53,076 nt of DNA, from positions 1 through 53,076 of the IMG/VR virus record IMGVR_UViG_3300048065_000485. One strand, 5' to 3'. A model generated the notes under the pieces. It made no database searches and was not told the origin of the DNA. It saw nothing but the letters and a program-made list of their open reading frames with translations. A program made the position numbers and the translations under genes. This DNA is from a virus. Below are positions 31,073-39,622 of this stretch, one piece after another. Each line of letters opens with the position of its first letter. Position 1 is the first letter of the stretch.

Positions 31073-32076
31073 CAGAAATAAGAGCAAAGTTACAATCAAT
31101 GGAAAACAATTCCAAAGGTAATTCCCAAGCTCAAAGCGATAACGCAATATACCCATTTTGGAACATAGACGAAGGAAGTAGTACAGTACTACGATTCCTA
31201 CCTGACAGTGATCCAAATAACACGTTCTTTTGGGTAGAACGACAAATGATCAGACTTACATTCCCAGGAATAGTAGGTGGAGATCAAAAGCCAACAACTG
31301 TACAAGTTCCTTGTATGGAAATGTTTGGTGAAACTTGTCCAGTATTAACTGAGGTACGCCCTTGGTTTAAAGATCCTAGTCTCGAAGACATGGGTAGAAA
31401 GTACTGGAAAAAAAGAAGTTACATCTTCCAAGGGTTTGTAAATGAAAATCCTTTAGATGAAACTGCACCAGAGAATCCAATTAGAAGATTTGTAATTGGT
31501 CCTCAAATATTTAACATAATCAAATCAGCACTTATGGACCCAGAGATGGAAAACCTTCCAACAGACTATGTTGCAGGTACTGACTTTAGATTATCTAAAA
31601 CAACCAAAGGTCAATACGCAGACTATTCTACAAGTAAATGGGCACGAAAAGAAAGTGGTCTTACTGAAGAGAATTTAGCGGCAATTGATACACATGGTTT
31701 GTATAACTTAAACGACTTCCTTCCTGCTAAACCAACAGCAGAAGGTGTACAAGCGATAGCAGAGATGTTCCAAGCATCAGTAGATGGAGAACTGTATGAC
31801 CCAGAAAAATGGGGCAACTTTTTCAAACCCTATGGACTTGATACTGGAACAAAAACACAGGCAACTGTGGCTCCAGCTCAAACTGTACAAACAACTACAA
31901 CAGAGAGTGTGGCACCTGTAAGTGCTCCAGAACCTGTAGTAGCGGAAACAACTGCACCAGCGGTAGAGACTGCACCAGCACCAGCGGCTGAAACAGTAGC
32001 AACTGCTCCTGCAGGAGATACTGGTAAGAAATCAGCAGATGATATTCTTAACATGATCAGAAACAGACAGTCGTAA
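31060..32076 (+). CDS. 32: Single-stranded DNA-binding protein gp32
   Basis: 338 residues. A basic, helical N-terminus (ASLAEIRAKLQSMENNSKG) for cooperative self-contact; the OB-fold core from ~30 (YPFWNIDEGSSTVLRFLPD, VQVPCMEMFGETCPVL) with cysteines at the zinc-site region, GRKYWKKRSYIFQGFV, RFVIGPQIF; and an Ala/Pro/Thr-rich linker (~265-320) before a charged C-terminal tip that binds partner replication proteins. It coats ssDNA in replication, repair and recombination. AGGAG precedes the ATG. Followed directly by uvsX. Confidence 0.93.
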   Translation: MASLAEIRAKLQSMENNSKGNSQAQSDNAIYPFWNIDEGSSTVLRFLPDSDPNNTFFWVERQMIRLTFPGIVGGDQKPTTVQVPCMEMFGETCPVLTEVRPWFKDPSLEDMGRKYWKKRSYIFQGFVNENPLDETAPENPIRRFVIGPQIFNIIKSALMDPEMENLPTDYVAGTDFRLSKTTKGQYADYSTSKWARKESGLTEENLAAIDTHGLYNLNDFLPAKPTAEGVQAIAEMFQASVDGELYDPEKWGNFFKPYGLDTGTKTQATVAPAQTVQTTTTESVAPVSAPEPVVAETTAPAVETAPAPAAETVATAPAGDTGKKSADDILNMIRNRQS

Positions 32077-32085
32077 GGAGAGATT

Positions 32086-33192
32086 ATGCAAAAGCCATTT
32101 GACTTAACAAAGTTCAGAACCGGTTTAACCAAAAGCATAACTGGTATTAGTGCTGGATTCCATGACCCAAAGGATTGGATTAGTACTGGTAACAAAACAT
32201 TAGACTACCTAATAAGTGGGGACTTCAATGGAGGTATCCCACTAGGTAAAGTTAGTGTATTTGCAGGTGAATCAGGTTCTGGTAAATCGTTTATATGTTC
32301 TGGAAACATTGTTAAAAATGCACAAGATCAAGGATGTCAAGTAGTATTATTTGACTCTGAGAATGCATTGGATGAACAATGGTTACAGGCATTGGATGTT
32401 GATACGTCACCAGAAAAACTATTAAAAATTAGTGTTTCAATGATTGACGATGTTGCTAAAGCAATAAGTGAATTTATGAAAGACTACAAAAACAATTATG
32501 GCGATATGGCATATGAAGATATGCCTAAATTACTATTTGTTATAGATAGTTTAGGAATGTTATTAACTCCTACTGACGTAACTCAATTTGAGAAAGGTGA
32601 TATGAAAGGTGATATGGGTAGAAAACCAAAGGCATTGGCGTCTTTAGTTAGAAACACAGTTAACCAAATAGCACCCTTCCCAATTGGAATTGTAGCAACT
32701 AATCATACTTATGCATCACAAGACATGTTTGATCCTGATGATAAAATATCAGGCGGACAAGGCTTTATATATGCATCAAGTATTGTTGTAGCAATAAAGA
32801 AACTAAAATTAAAAGAAGATGCGGATGGAAATAAAGTATCTACAGTACAAGGTATAAGAGCCGCCTGTAAAGTTATGAAGTCAAGATACAGTAAACCTTT
32901 TGAAGGTGTGCAGATCAAGATTCCATATGAAACAGGAATGGACCCTTATAGTGGTATGTTAGAAATGTTAGAAGCAAAAGGCATTGTGGTTAAAGTCGGC
33001 AACAAACTTTCTTATGTATCGCCAGTTACTGGTGAAGAAATCAAAGAGTTCAGAAAAGGCTGGACTGATGATAAACTTCAAGTAATTTTAGATGAATGGG
33101 GTCAAAATCCTATAGCACAGGATGATGTAATAGAAGATATTGATCCAGAAGAACTAGAACCTAATATGGAGGATTATACAGATGAATCCTGA
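32086..33192 (+). CDS. uvsX: RecA-like recombinase UvsX
   Basis: 368 residues. Walker A at residues 61-68 (GESGSGKS), VVLFDSENALDEQWLQALDVD, Walker B (LLFVIDSLGMLLTP), then GIVATNHTYASQDMFDPDDKISGGQGF, the typical UvsX block with DNA-binding loop region. It forms presynaptic filaments with UvsY and gp32 for strand invasion and recombination-driven replication. AAGGAG before the ATG; 11-bp overlap with the next small gene. Confidence 0.96.
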   Translation: MQKPFDLTKFRTGLTKSITGISAGFHDPKDWISTGNKTLDYLISGDFNGGIPLGKVSVFAGESGSGKSFICSGNIVKNAQDQGCQVVLFDSENALDEQWLQALDVDTSPEKLLKISVSMIDDVAKAISEFMKDYKNNYGDMAYEDMPKLLFVIDSLGMLLTPTDVTQFEKGDMKGDMGRKPKALASLVRNTVNQIAPFPIGIVATNHTYASQDMFDPDDKISGGQGFIYASSIVVAIKKLKLKEDADGNKVSTVQGIRAACKVMKSRYSKPFEGVQIKIPYETGMDPYSGMLEMLEAKGIVVKVGNKLSYVSPVTGEEIKEFRKGWTDDKLQVILDEWGQNPIAQDDVIEDIDPEELEPNMEDYTDES

Positions 33193-33415
33193 TATAGAGT
33201 TACTTTATAATATATGGGATAGTGTTAAACCATATGTAGCAGTAAAGGAACGACTTCATGTTGCTGAAGAGATTGTAAGAGTTTTTGATGATCAATTGGA
33301 TATATCAGAAGTAGAAGACAATCTTAATCAATTTGATTCAGTAATGAAGGCGGCACTAATTAGTCATTATGAATTCGGATTAGACGATGATGATGACGAA
33401 GAGGATTGGGAATAA
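33182..33415 (+). CDS. Small acidic protein after uvsX, unknown
   Basis: 77 residues, helical, ending in a run of Asp/Glu (GLDDDDDEEDWE). Similar short proteins sit after uvsX in marine T4-like phages (from memory), with no known function. The acidic tail resembles those that bind OB-fold or basic partners. Overlaps uvsX by 11 bp and is 3 bp from uvsY. Confidence 0.65.
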   Translation: MNPDIELLYNIWDSVKPYVAVKERLHVAEEIVRVFDDQLDISEVEDNLNQFDSVMKAALISHYEFGLDDDDDEEDWE

Positions 33416-33418
33416 TAT

Positions 33419-33880
33419 ATGGCTACCCATTATAATAATATTGTTCAAGACTTAGGTAATATAGTTCCGGCAATCGAGTATTACGAAAAAGAATTGAACG
33501 AAGCAAGATGGGAAGTAAAGATCAAAGGGAGTTTGGAGAAAGCCTCCTCCTCCCTACCCGGTCTGACAGAGTTTCGCTTCAATCAACTACAAGAGATTGA
33601 AGCAATTCTCGAACATCTAAATATAGAACTTCGCAAAGAACGTTCTAAAACATTCAGAAAATATTTGGAAAATTATAATAGAACTTTGAGCAGTAGAGAT
33701 GCAGATAAGTTTGTAGATGGTGAACAATCAGTTATAGATCTAACTCACCTTGTGAACCAATTTAGCCTTTTGAGAAATAAATACTTAGGCATAATGAAAG
33801 GATTGGATACAAAGCAATGGCAGATAGGACACATAACGAGATTGAGAACGGCAGGAATGGAAGACATAGTGATAGAATAG
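33419..33880 (+). CDS. uvsY: Recombination mediator UvsY
   Basis: 153 residues (T4: 137). Two long helices with the order W..k.....E, R....LE.YNRTLSSRDADKF, EQSVIDLTHLVNQFSLLRNKYLGIMKGLDTKQWQI and a final RLRTAGMED, paralleling T4 UvsY (…KYEKSEMKTVLSADKDVLK…AIKHIQDMRAFEAG). It loads UvsX onto gp32-covered DNA. Context between uvsX and other recombination genes supports the call. Confidence 0.82.
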   Translation: MATHYNNIVQDLGNIVPAIEYYEKELNEARWEVKIKGSLEKASSSLPGLTEFRFNQLQEIEAILEHLNIELRKERSKTFRKYLENYNRTLSSRDADKFVDGEQSVIDLTHLVNQFSLLRNKYLGIMKGLDTKQWQIGHITRLRTAGMEDIVIE

Positions 33881-34989
33881 TCCATCACTTTAATTTACAA
33901 GACTGCGAAGAAAGAGCAAGAACTAATTTTGAAGATTTTTCAGTAACACTTACAAAAGATCTTGTAAACAAATTAGAAGCAGACCCAAGTTATTCAAAAC
34001 AAATAGATATAATTTTTAGGTATACTAGTGAAGGTACCTTATGGTTAGTCAATGGTGAATGGTGGGCAGGCACAATACACAAATTTGCAAAAAAATATAA
34101 TATACCATTAGAAAATATTACATTTCTATCAGCAAGTGCTACAGTAGAAAGTTCATATAATAAATGGCATTCTTTACATGCTCCAAATGACGGTAAAATA
34201 AATTGTGATTATGAACACTTTGGTTTTGAACTATATGGTAAGAATAAAAGATATTACGATTATTTAAAATTTACTACAGAAGCACCCACAGATATTAGAA
34301 AACATAAATTTAATTGTTTTAATAGAAATATGTTAGCACACAGACAGAGATTTATGCTGTCTATGTGGGAAAAGGGATTAATAGAGACAGATAAATTAAC
34401 TAGTTTTCATTACTATAAAGATGTAGATTTTATGCCACAGTTTTCTGTGCCAGAAGAATTACAAAAACTTTTACCTATACAATGCGATATTAAAGGTGAT
34501 TGGCAGACAGCATTTGATACATTATTTGAAATTGTAGAATGGACAGGAGATGATGGTGGAGACTGGAATAAAGTAGGTGATTACAGATATGTATATGAAA
34601 ATTCTTATTTTACTGTAACTACTGAAAGTTCAGAATGTTATACACTTGCAGATCAATTTGATGATGAAGAATTAAATAATTATCTCAAACCTTTTCATAC
34701 AGAAATGTTTATTACTGAAAAAACAACACGACCTATGTTAAATTTACATCCACAGGTAATCTATTGTTGTACAGGTACTTTAGACCATTTAAGAAGTATG
34801 GGATATAAAACATTTAGTAATTATTGGAACGAAGATTATGATAATGAAATAGACCCCATAAAGAAAGTAAATATGGTGACTGATGTTGTTAAAGAACTTA
34901 ATGACAAACCCATAGAAGAACTACATGAAATGTATTGGGATATGATGCCAATACTAAAACATAACCAATCCCTCCTAATAAATCAATAA
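33817..34989 (+). CDS. Glycosyltransferase-like protein, paralogue of the one at 9143
   Basis: 390 residues. The 5' 64 bp overlap uvsY in another frame; no later in-frame start exists until deep in the protein, so the overlap appears real. Core pattern: KHKFNCFNRNMLAHRQRFMLS (N-R...HR), then FHTEMFITEKTTRPMLNLHPQVIYCC and LRSMGYKTFSNYWNEDYD. This matches the 9143 gene's NCRSHR, VDEKQLIPMAFKKPFITFG and FKTFDDCW blocks in the same order. Probable sugar-transferring enzyme; target unknown (phage DNA or host glycan). Confidence 0.55.
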   Translation: MADRTHNEIENGRNGRHSDRIVHHFNLQDCEERARTNFEDFSVTLTKDLVNKLEADPSYSKQIDIIFRYTSEGTLWLVNGEWWAGTIHKFAKKYNIPLENITFLSASATVESSYNKWHSLHAPNDGKINCDYEHFGFELYGKNKRYYDYLKFTTEAPTDIRKHKFNCFNRNMLAHRQRFMLSMWEKGLIETDKLTSFHYYKDVDFMPQFSVPEELQKLLPIQCDIKGDWQTAFDTLFEIVEWTGDDGGDWNKVGDYRYVYENSYFTVTTESSECYTLADQFDDEELNNYLKPFHTEMFITEKTTRPMLNLHPQVIYCCTGTLDHLRSMGYKTFSNYWNEDYDNEIDPIKKVNMVTDVVKELNDKPIEELHEMYWDMMPILKHNQSLLINQ

Positions 34990-34996
34990 AAAAAGG

Positions 34997-35024
34997 TTGA
35001 CAATACTCCAAAAAATGCTATACT
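34997..35024 (+). promoter_or_regulatory. Sigma70-type promoter
   Basis: TTGACA (34997-35002), 16 bp, TATACT (35019-35024). Predicted +1 near 35031, ahead of ATAGGAG and the ATG at 35057. Confidence 0.8.
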
Positions 35025-35056
35025 ATATATAGTTAGTTAGGAAATAGGAGTAATAT

Positions 35057-35212
35057 ATGTTATCATTTATAGGCGGATTAGGCATTATAGGTTCAATTAT
35101 TTGGACTATTAATATGTTGCTTGATAATGCATCTGGTGGCTTAGAAGAAGTCATTGGTACTATAATTGGTATTTGGATATTCTTTTCTGTTTTATCTAAC
35201 ATTATAGGTTGA
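35057..35212 (+). CDS. 51-residue membrane protein
   Basis: ATG at 35057 with AGGAG upstream and a near-consensus promoter. Product MLSFIGGLGIIGSIIWTINM continues LLDNASGGLEEVIG to a second hydrophobic span TIIGIWIFFSVLSNIIG. Two short membrane helices joined by an acidic loop. Its stop TGA lies inside the -35 hexamer of the next promoter. Small two-span proteins like this can be holins or host-takeover factors; no family evidence. Confidence 0.65.
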   Translation: MLSFIGGLGIIGSIIWTINMLLDNASGGLEEVIGTIIGIWIFFSVLSNIIG

Positions 35213-35236
35213 CAAATATAGAAAATTTGTTATACT
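35209..35236 (+). promoter_or_regulatory. Sigma70-type promoter overlapping an upstream stop codon
   Basis: TTGACA (35209-35214) shares bases with the TGA of the 51-residue ORF; 16 bp; TATACT (35231-35236). Predicted +1 near 35243, before GGGAGG and ATG 35272. Confidence 0.8.
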
Positions 35237-35271
35237 TATATAGTAAGTTTAATTAATCCGTGGGAGGAAAT

Positions 35272-36303
35272 ATGCAAAACTTTGTAAAAATTAAAAAAGG
35301 TACTTACCGTAATGCACCTATTAAAGATGCGGTATTCCCAGTAGTAAAACAATTAACCTTTGGAAAGAAAGGTGCTTTTGTTACTGTTGATGGTAGTTCT
35401 TTAATGGGACCAAATGCTAAAAGAGTTAGAATTTTAGTTGACTCACCACTTAGTGTTGAACCTGCTAGTAAAGAAGATTATCAATCTACAATGCCAGTCA
35501 AGAAGACTAAAAAGAAAAAAGAAACGCAACAACAGGCAATGGATAGAATTGCTGGAAGGTTTGCTGTTTTAGATCAAATGACTGATGCAGTTGCAAATGG
35601 TACAGTAAGAGGACTTATAGTAAGTGGCCCTCCAGGAGTTGGTAAAAGTTTTGGTGTAGAGACTATACTTGATGAATACGACTCAATGACAAAACTGTCA
35701 GGACAACCTCCAAGAACAGAAGTTGTAAAAGGTTCAATGACACCAATTGGACTCTACCAGACTCTATACAATAATTCAAACAAAGGTGACATACTTGTAT
35801 TTGATGACTGTGATAGCATTTTGTTTGATGAGGTATGTTTGAACATGTTGAAGGCTGTTTTGGACTCTGGTAAAAAGAGAACAATTAGTTGGAAAGCAGA
35901 ATCACAGGCTTTAAGAAGAGAAGGCATTCCTGATAGGTTTGAATTCTCAGGTGGTGTAATTTTTATTACTAATGTAAACTTTGAAAATGTTAGAAGTAAG
36001 AAAATACAAGATCACTTAGAAGCATTAATGAGTAGATGTCATTACATTGATCTTGGAATGGATACTACTAGTGATAAGTTTATTAGAATTAATCAAATTA
36101 TTAGAGACGGTATGTTGAAATCATATGGCTTTAGTAAAGAGTTTGAAAAGGAAATAGTAGACTTTATGGTTTTGAAAAGTGCTAGACTTAGGGAACTTAG
36201 TTTAAGAATGGTACTTAAAATTGCTGACTTGGCCAAGATGGATTTCGATAATTGGAAACAATTGGCAGAGTCAACTTGCATGAGGAGACTGATCGATAAG
36301 TAG
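35272..36303 (+). CDS. AAA+ ATPase of T4-like marine phages
   Basis: ATG 35272 is used (GGGAGG upstream); the GTG at 35260 is part of the ribosome site. 343 residues. An N-terminal ~90-residue domain with a Lys-rich linker (KKTKKKKE), then Walker A G119-S126 (GPPGVGKS), Walker B with D178/D179 (ILVFDDCDS), sensor 1 N in VIFITNVNF and an Arg-rich EALMSRCHYIDLG that may hold the arginine finger. C-terminal lid helices (LRELSLRMVLKIADLA). It may remodel a replication, packaging or capsid complex. Not the clamp loader gp44 by its motifs. Own promoter; followed by a double terminator. Confidence 0.82.
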   Translation: MQNFVKIKKGTYRNAPIKDAVFPVVKQLTFGKKGAFVTVDGSSLMGPNAKRVRILVDSPLSVEPASKEDYQSTMPVKKTKKKKETQQQAMDRIAGRFAVLDQMTDAVANGTVRGLIVSGPPGVGKSFGVETILDEYDSMTKLSGQPPRTEVVKGSMTPIGLYQTLYNNSNKGDILVFDDCDSILFDEVCLNMLKAVLDSGKKRTISWKAESQALRREGIPDRFEFSGGVIFITNVNFENVRSKKIQDHLEALMSRCHYIDLGMDTTSDKFIRINQIIRDGMLKSYGFSKEFEKEIVDFMVLKSARLRELSLRMVLKIADLAKMDFDNWKQLAESTCMRRLIDK

Positions 36304-36321
36304 GTCTCCCATGTTCCCCCT

Positions 36322-36351
36322 AGTGTTCAAAACCCTCCCACTTTGAACACT
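36322..36351 (+). terminator. Perfect 10-bp hairpin, first of a tandem terminator
   Basis: AGTGTTCAAA (36322-36331) pairs with TTTGAACACT (36342-36351) around a C-rich loop; a short T run follows. It lies just upstream of a stronger terminator. Confidence 0.6.
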
Positions 36352-36356
36352 TTTAG

Positions 36357-36390
36357 AAACCCTCAATTAGTTGGGGGTTTCTTCTTTTTT
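36357..36390 (+). terminator. Rho-independent terminator
   Basis: AAACCCTCAA pairs with TTGGGGGTTT (one T-G wobble) around loop TTAG, followed by CTTCTTTTTT. It closes the AAA+ transcript before the receptor's own promoter. Confidence 0.9.
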
Positions 36391-36394
36391 ATGC

Positions 36395-36422
36395 TTGACA
36401 AAACATATTGTTCGTGTATAAT
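36395..36422 (+). promoter_or_regulatory. Sigma70-type promoter of the TonB-receptor gene
   Basis: TTGACA (36395-36400), 16 bp, TATAAT (36417-36422). Predicted +1 near 36429; leader of ~39 nt with ACGGAG before ATG 36468. It starts right after the terminator. Confidence 0.88.
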
Positions 36423-36467
36423 TAATACTAAAACTATTATGACTAAATGGTCACGGAGAATTTAAAA

Positions 36468-38153
36468 ATGGAAAGATTCCTTTATGAGAATATAATTAAA
36501 ATTGCAATCGTTATTACTTTACCACTTTGGACAGCCTATGCACTTGCTGAAGATGTAGAAGAAGTAATTGTTATTGCACAAGAAGTTAAGGCAACAGAAA
36601 CAGATTCACTTACTGATACAAAATTAATTACCAGTATTATGCCTGATGTTACTTACATAGCAGGAGGCTATGGAGGCAATGTTTTATTCAGAGAGCGAGG
36701 TACACAATCTGTACATACAGCAGTTTACAGAAATGGTATACCGCAAAATACACCTGGTTCAGGTTGGTATGACTTTGCACATGATATTGTATCAGGGGAA
36801 GATGTTAAAGTAATTAGCGGAGCCAATAGTGTAATGTATGGCTCAGGAAGTATTGGTGGTACAGTTTTAATAAAAGACTTAATTAAGAAAGGTGTAACAG
36901 GCAGACTTGGTAATCAGTCACATAGATATATTTCAGTAGCACCTACAAACTGGATGCAAATTACAGATTTTTCTGTAAAACAAAATGCTAGAAATGATAA
37001 CGAAGAAGAAGACACTTATGAAAATACCAGTGCAAAAATTATTGCAGATGCAGGTGACTTTACATTGTATGTTACTTCAACTGATTATGCTTATGATTAT
37101 GATAATTGCTTCACAGCAGAGTTTACACAAAGTAATGATTGCTTACAGGACGGTGAAAGATTTACAGTAAGTATTAGAAATGAATACTTTACTATAGGTA
37201 GATCAGAAGATAAAGCAGAATATTTTACTGAGGGTGTTAGTACATATCAAAATGAAAGTAGCAGAGACTTTTTTAGAGTAGGCGATACAGTAAAGTTATC
37301 TAACTTATTGGATGTTACTTATGGTGTTGATGGTAGCAAAGATCAATACATGGAACAAGAACAAGACAACTACGGTGCCTTTTTAAGTGTAAATGCCAAG
37401 TTCGCCTTAGAATATAACTTTGGTATTAGATACGGAAACAATGATCAAAATGCTGTAAGATTAGGTATTGCAAAAGATCAGTTCTTTTTTAATGTAGGAA
37501 CTAGTTATAGGAGACCTAACTTATATGAACTTTATGGTGATGCCTTTGTAGATCCTAATGAAGAATTACTTCCAGAGGAAGGAGTTGGATATGAAATAGG
37601 ATTTGGTGCCATCAGTATTTTTAAATACGAATTTGAAGAAGCAATAGAATATACTGCACCATATTCAGAAACAGTATTGGTTGCACCTGCTACATTTGAT
37701 GCAGAAGGAAATCTTTTAACTGAACAAATAAATGAAGAAATTTATTATAATGCAAAATATAATAATTCAGGTGCTTATGATACTCAGGGTATTAGATTTG
37801 CTAATACATGGGGACCTTTTAGTATAAATCTAAAAGTAAATGACACAGATCAAACTAGAATACCAGAGTATGTTGGTGTTATTACATGGGATCAGATGTT
37901 TAAAGATATAAATTATAAAGTACAATATTCAGGGCAGTTTGATAGAGCACCTGGACCTTATGATGTTCTTTCAGAAGAGCAAGAATTTTTAGAAGATCTC
38001 ACAAAACTTAGTGTGTATATTACAAAAAGATTTACTAATGGAATGAATTTAAACTTTGCAATAGACAACATTACTGATGAGGAAGTTGAAGTGTTACCAT
38101 ACTACAATAACCAAGGCAGACAAATTAACTTGACAATACAATACAATTGGTAG
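36468..38153 (+). CDS. TonB-dependent outer-membrane receptor
   Basis: The start at 36468 has ACGGAG 8-10 nt upstream; the ATG at 36447 lacks one. 561 residues. Signal peptide 1-27 (cleavage ALA/ED), then a TonB-box-like EVIVIA at 32-37, plug domain ~45-145 (VLFRERGTQ, VYRNGIPQNTPGSGW, VKVISGANSVMYGSGSIGG) and a ~400-residue beta-barrel of alternating strands ending INLTIQYNW with the aromatic C-terminal residue needed for outer-membrane insertion. It would import a scarce ligand (iron complex, cobalamin or similar) using host TonB, or mask/replace a host receptor. Size is at the small end (BtuB-like). Phage-encoded TonB receptors are, to my knowledge, essentially unreported. Own promoter and terminator insulation. 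Confidence 0.88.
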   Translation: MERFLYENIIKIAIVITLPLWTAYALAEDVEEVIVIAQEVKATETDSLTDTKLITSIMPDVTYIAGGYGGNVLFRERGTQSVHTAVYRNGIPQNTPGSGWYDFAHDIVSGEDVKVISGANSVMYGSGSIGGTVLIKDLIKKGVTGRLGNQSHRYISVAPTNWMQITDFSVKQNARNDNEEEDTYENTSAKIIADAGDFTLYVTSTDYAYDYDNCFTAEFTQSNDCLQDGERFTVSIRNEYFTIGRSEDKAEYFTEGVSTYQNESSRDFFRVGDTVKLSNLLDVTYGVDGSKDQYMEQEQDNYGAFLSVNAKFALEYNFGIRYGNNDQNAVRLGIAKDQFFFNVGTSYRRPNLYELYGDAFVDPNEELLPEEGVGYEIGFGAISIFKYEFEEAIEYTAPYSETVLVAPATFDAEGNLLTEQINEEIYYNAKYNNSGAYDTQGIRFANTWGPFSINLKVNDTDQTRIPEYVGVITWDQMFKDINYKVQYSGQFDRAPGPYDVLSEEQEFLEDLTKLSVYITKRFTNGMNLNFAIDNITDEEVEVLPYYNNQGRQINLTIQYNW

Positions 38154-38159
38154 TATAAT
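38130..38159 (+). promoter_or_regulatory. Sigma70-type promoter inside the receptor 3' end, near-leaderless
   Basis: TTGACA (38130-38135), 18 bp, TATAAT (38154-38159). Predicted +1 at about 38165-38166, on the uvsW ATG. Confidence 0.7.
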
Positions 38160-38164
38160 AACTT

Positions 38165-39622
38165 ATGGCAAAATGTGTTTTAGAAATTAGAGACGAAGTA
38201 AATGTTCGTTTCACAGGACTTGATGTAAAAGCAAGACGTAAAATTTCTGATGCTTGTAAATATTTCCTTCCTTACGCATATCATATGCCTGCTTACAAAT
38301 TAGGTAGATGGGACGGTTGTGTTAGGTACTGTGATATAGGTGGCAGAACATATTTTCATTTATTAGATAAACTTGTTCCTATTATTACTGAAGAAGGTTA
38401 TGATATTGAAATAAAAGATATGCGTAAAGCATGGGAATTTAAGTTTGATCAAGTAACGCAATCAAGTTATGAGCATGTTGCTTGGCCTAAGAAACATCCT
38501 GCAGAAGGACAACCTGTAATATTAAGGGATTATCAAGTAGATATTGTTAATAGATTTTTAGAAAATACACAATGTTTACAAGAGATTGCCACAGGTGCAG
38601 GTAAAACAATTATAACTGCTGTATTAAGTCACAAGTGTGAGCCCTATGGTAGAACAATAGTTATAGTTCCTAATAAAGATTTGGTTGTACAAACAGAAAA
38701 AGACTATAAGAATTTAGGATTAGATGTGGGTGTTTTATATGGTGATAGAAAAGAATATGATAAAACGCATACAATTTGTACTTGGCAAAGTTTAAGTATA
38801 TTAGAAAAGAAAAGTAAAAACTATGAAGCAGACTTTCCTATAGATGAATTCTTGGAAGACGTTGCGTGTATTATGGTAGACGAAGTACATAAGGCTAAAG
38901 CAGACGTTTTAAGAAATTTACTTAGTGGAGTATTTGCTCATGTTCCAATTAGATGGGGATTAACAGGAACCATTCCTAAAGATGAATATGAAGCAGTAGG
39001 TTGTACTTGTAGTTTAGGTCCTGTAATTGGAAAAATGAGTAGTAAAGAATTACAAGATATGGGTGTATTAGCAGATTTAGATATCAGTATTTTACAATTA
39101 CAAGATGGTATGATTGAATTTGGGGGATATGCACAAGAACTTAAATGGCTCGTAACAGACCCTAAAAGAATTGAACAGTTATCTAAAATAATTAATGGAT
39201 TTGCAGAAAATGGAAATACATTAGTTCTTATAGATAGAATTAAAACAGGAGAAATGTTAGCAGAAGATAATCCAGATTGGGTATTTGTATCAGGTTCTAT
39301 GAAGCAAAAAGATAGACAAGATAATTATGATGACGTTTCAGAAATGGACAATAAAGTTATTGTTGCTACATATGGCGTAGCGGCGGTAGGAATAAACATT
39401 CCTAGGATCTTTAATTTAATATTAATAGAGCCAGGAAAAAGTTTTGTGAGAGTAATACAAAGTATTGGAAGAGGTATTAGAAAGGCACAGGACAAAGATT
39501 ACGTTAATGTTGTAGACATTACTAGTAATTTAAAATATAGTAAAAGGCATTTAACAAAAAGAAAGGCCTTTTATCGAGAGCAGAATTTTAGACATTCAGT
39601 AACTAAGGTGGAATATAAATGA
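38165..39622 (+). CDS. uvsW: RNA-DNA / DNA helicase UvsW
   Basis: 485 residues. An N-terminal ~100-residue DNA-binding domain (PAYKLGRWDGCVRYCDIGGRTYFHLL) as in T4 UvsW; Walker A A142-T148 (ATGAGKT) preceded by the Q-motif-like ILRDYQVDIVNRFL; DEVH box at D239 (MVDEVHKAKA); GLTGTIPK (motif III); and motif VI QSIGRGIRKA near the C-terminus. It unwinds branched DNA and R-loops and is part of the switch from origin to recombination replication. The promoter's predicted +1 coincides with the ATG. ATGA overlap with the next gene. Confidence 0.95.
   Translation: MAKCVLEIRDEVNVRFTGLDVKARRKISDACKYFLPYAYHMPAYKLGRWDGCVRYCDIGGRTYFHLLDKLVPIITEEGYDIEIKDMRKAWEFKFDQVTQSSYEHVAWPKKHPAEGQPVILRDYQVDIVNRFLENTQCLQEIATGAGKTIITAVLSHKCEPYGRTIVIVPNKDLVVQTEKDYKNLGLDVGVLYGDRKEYDKTHTICTWQSLSILEKKSKNYEADFPIDEFLEDVACIMVDEVHKAKADVLRNLLSGVFAHVPIRWGLTGTIPKDEYEAVGCTCSLGPVIGKMSSKELQDMGVLADLDISILQLQDGMIEFGGYAQELKWLVTDPKRIEQLSKIINGFAENGNTLVLIDRIKTGEMLAEDNPDWVFVSGSMKQKDRQDNYDDVSEMDNKVIVATYGVAAVGINIPRIFNLILIEPGKSFVRVIQSIGRGIRKAQDKDYVNVVDITSNLKYSKRHLTKRKAFYREQNFRHSVTKVEYK

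Noticed and set aside
31878-32195. 105-codon minus-strand ORF opposite gp32 C-terminus and uvsX start
   Set aside because: A shadow of the Ala/Pro/Thr-rich gp32 linker; repetitive Val/Ala/Gly sequence with no independent signal.
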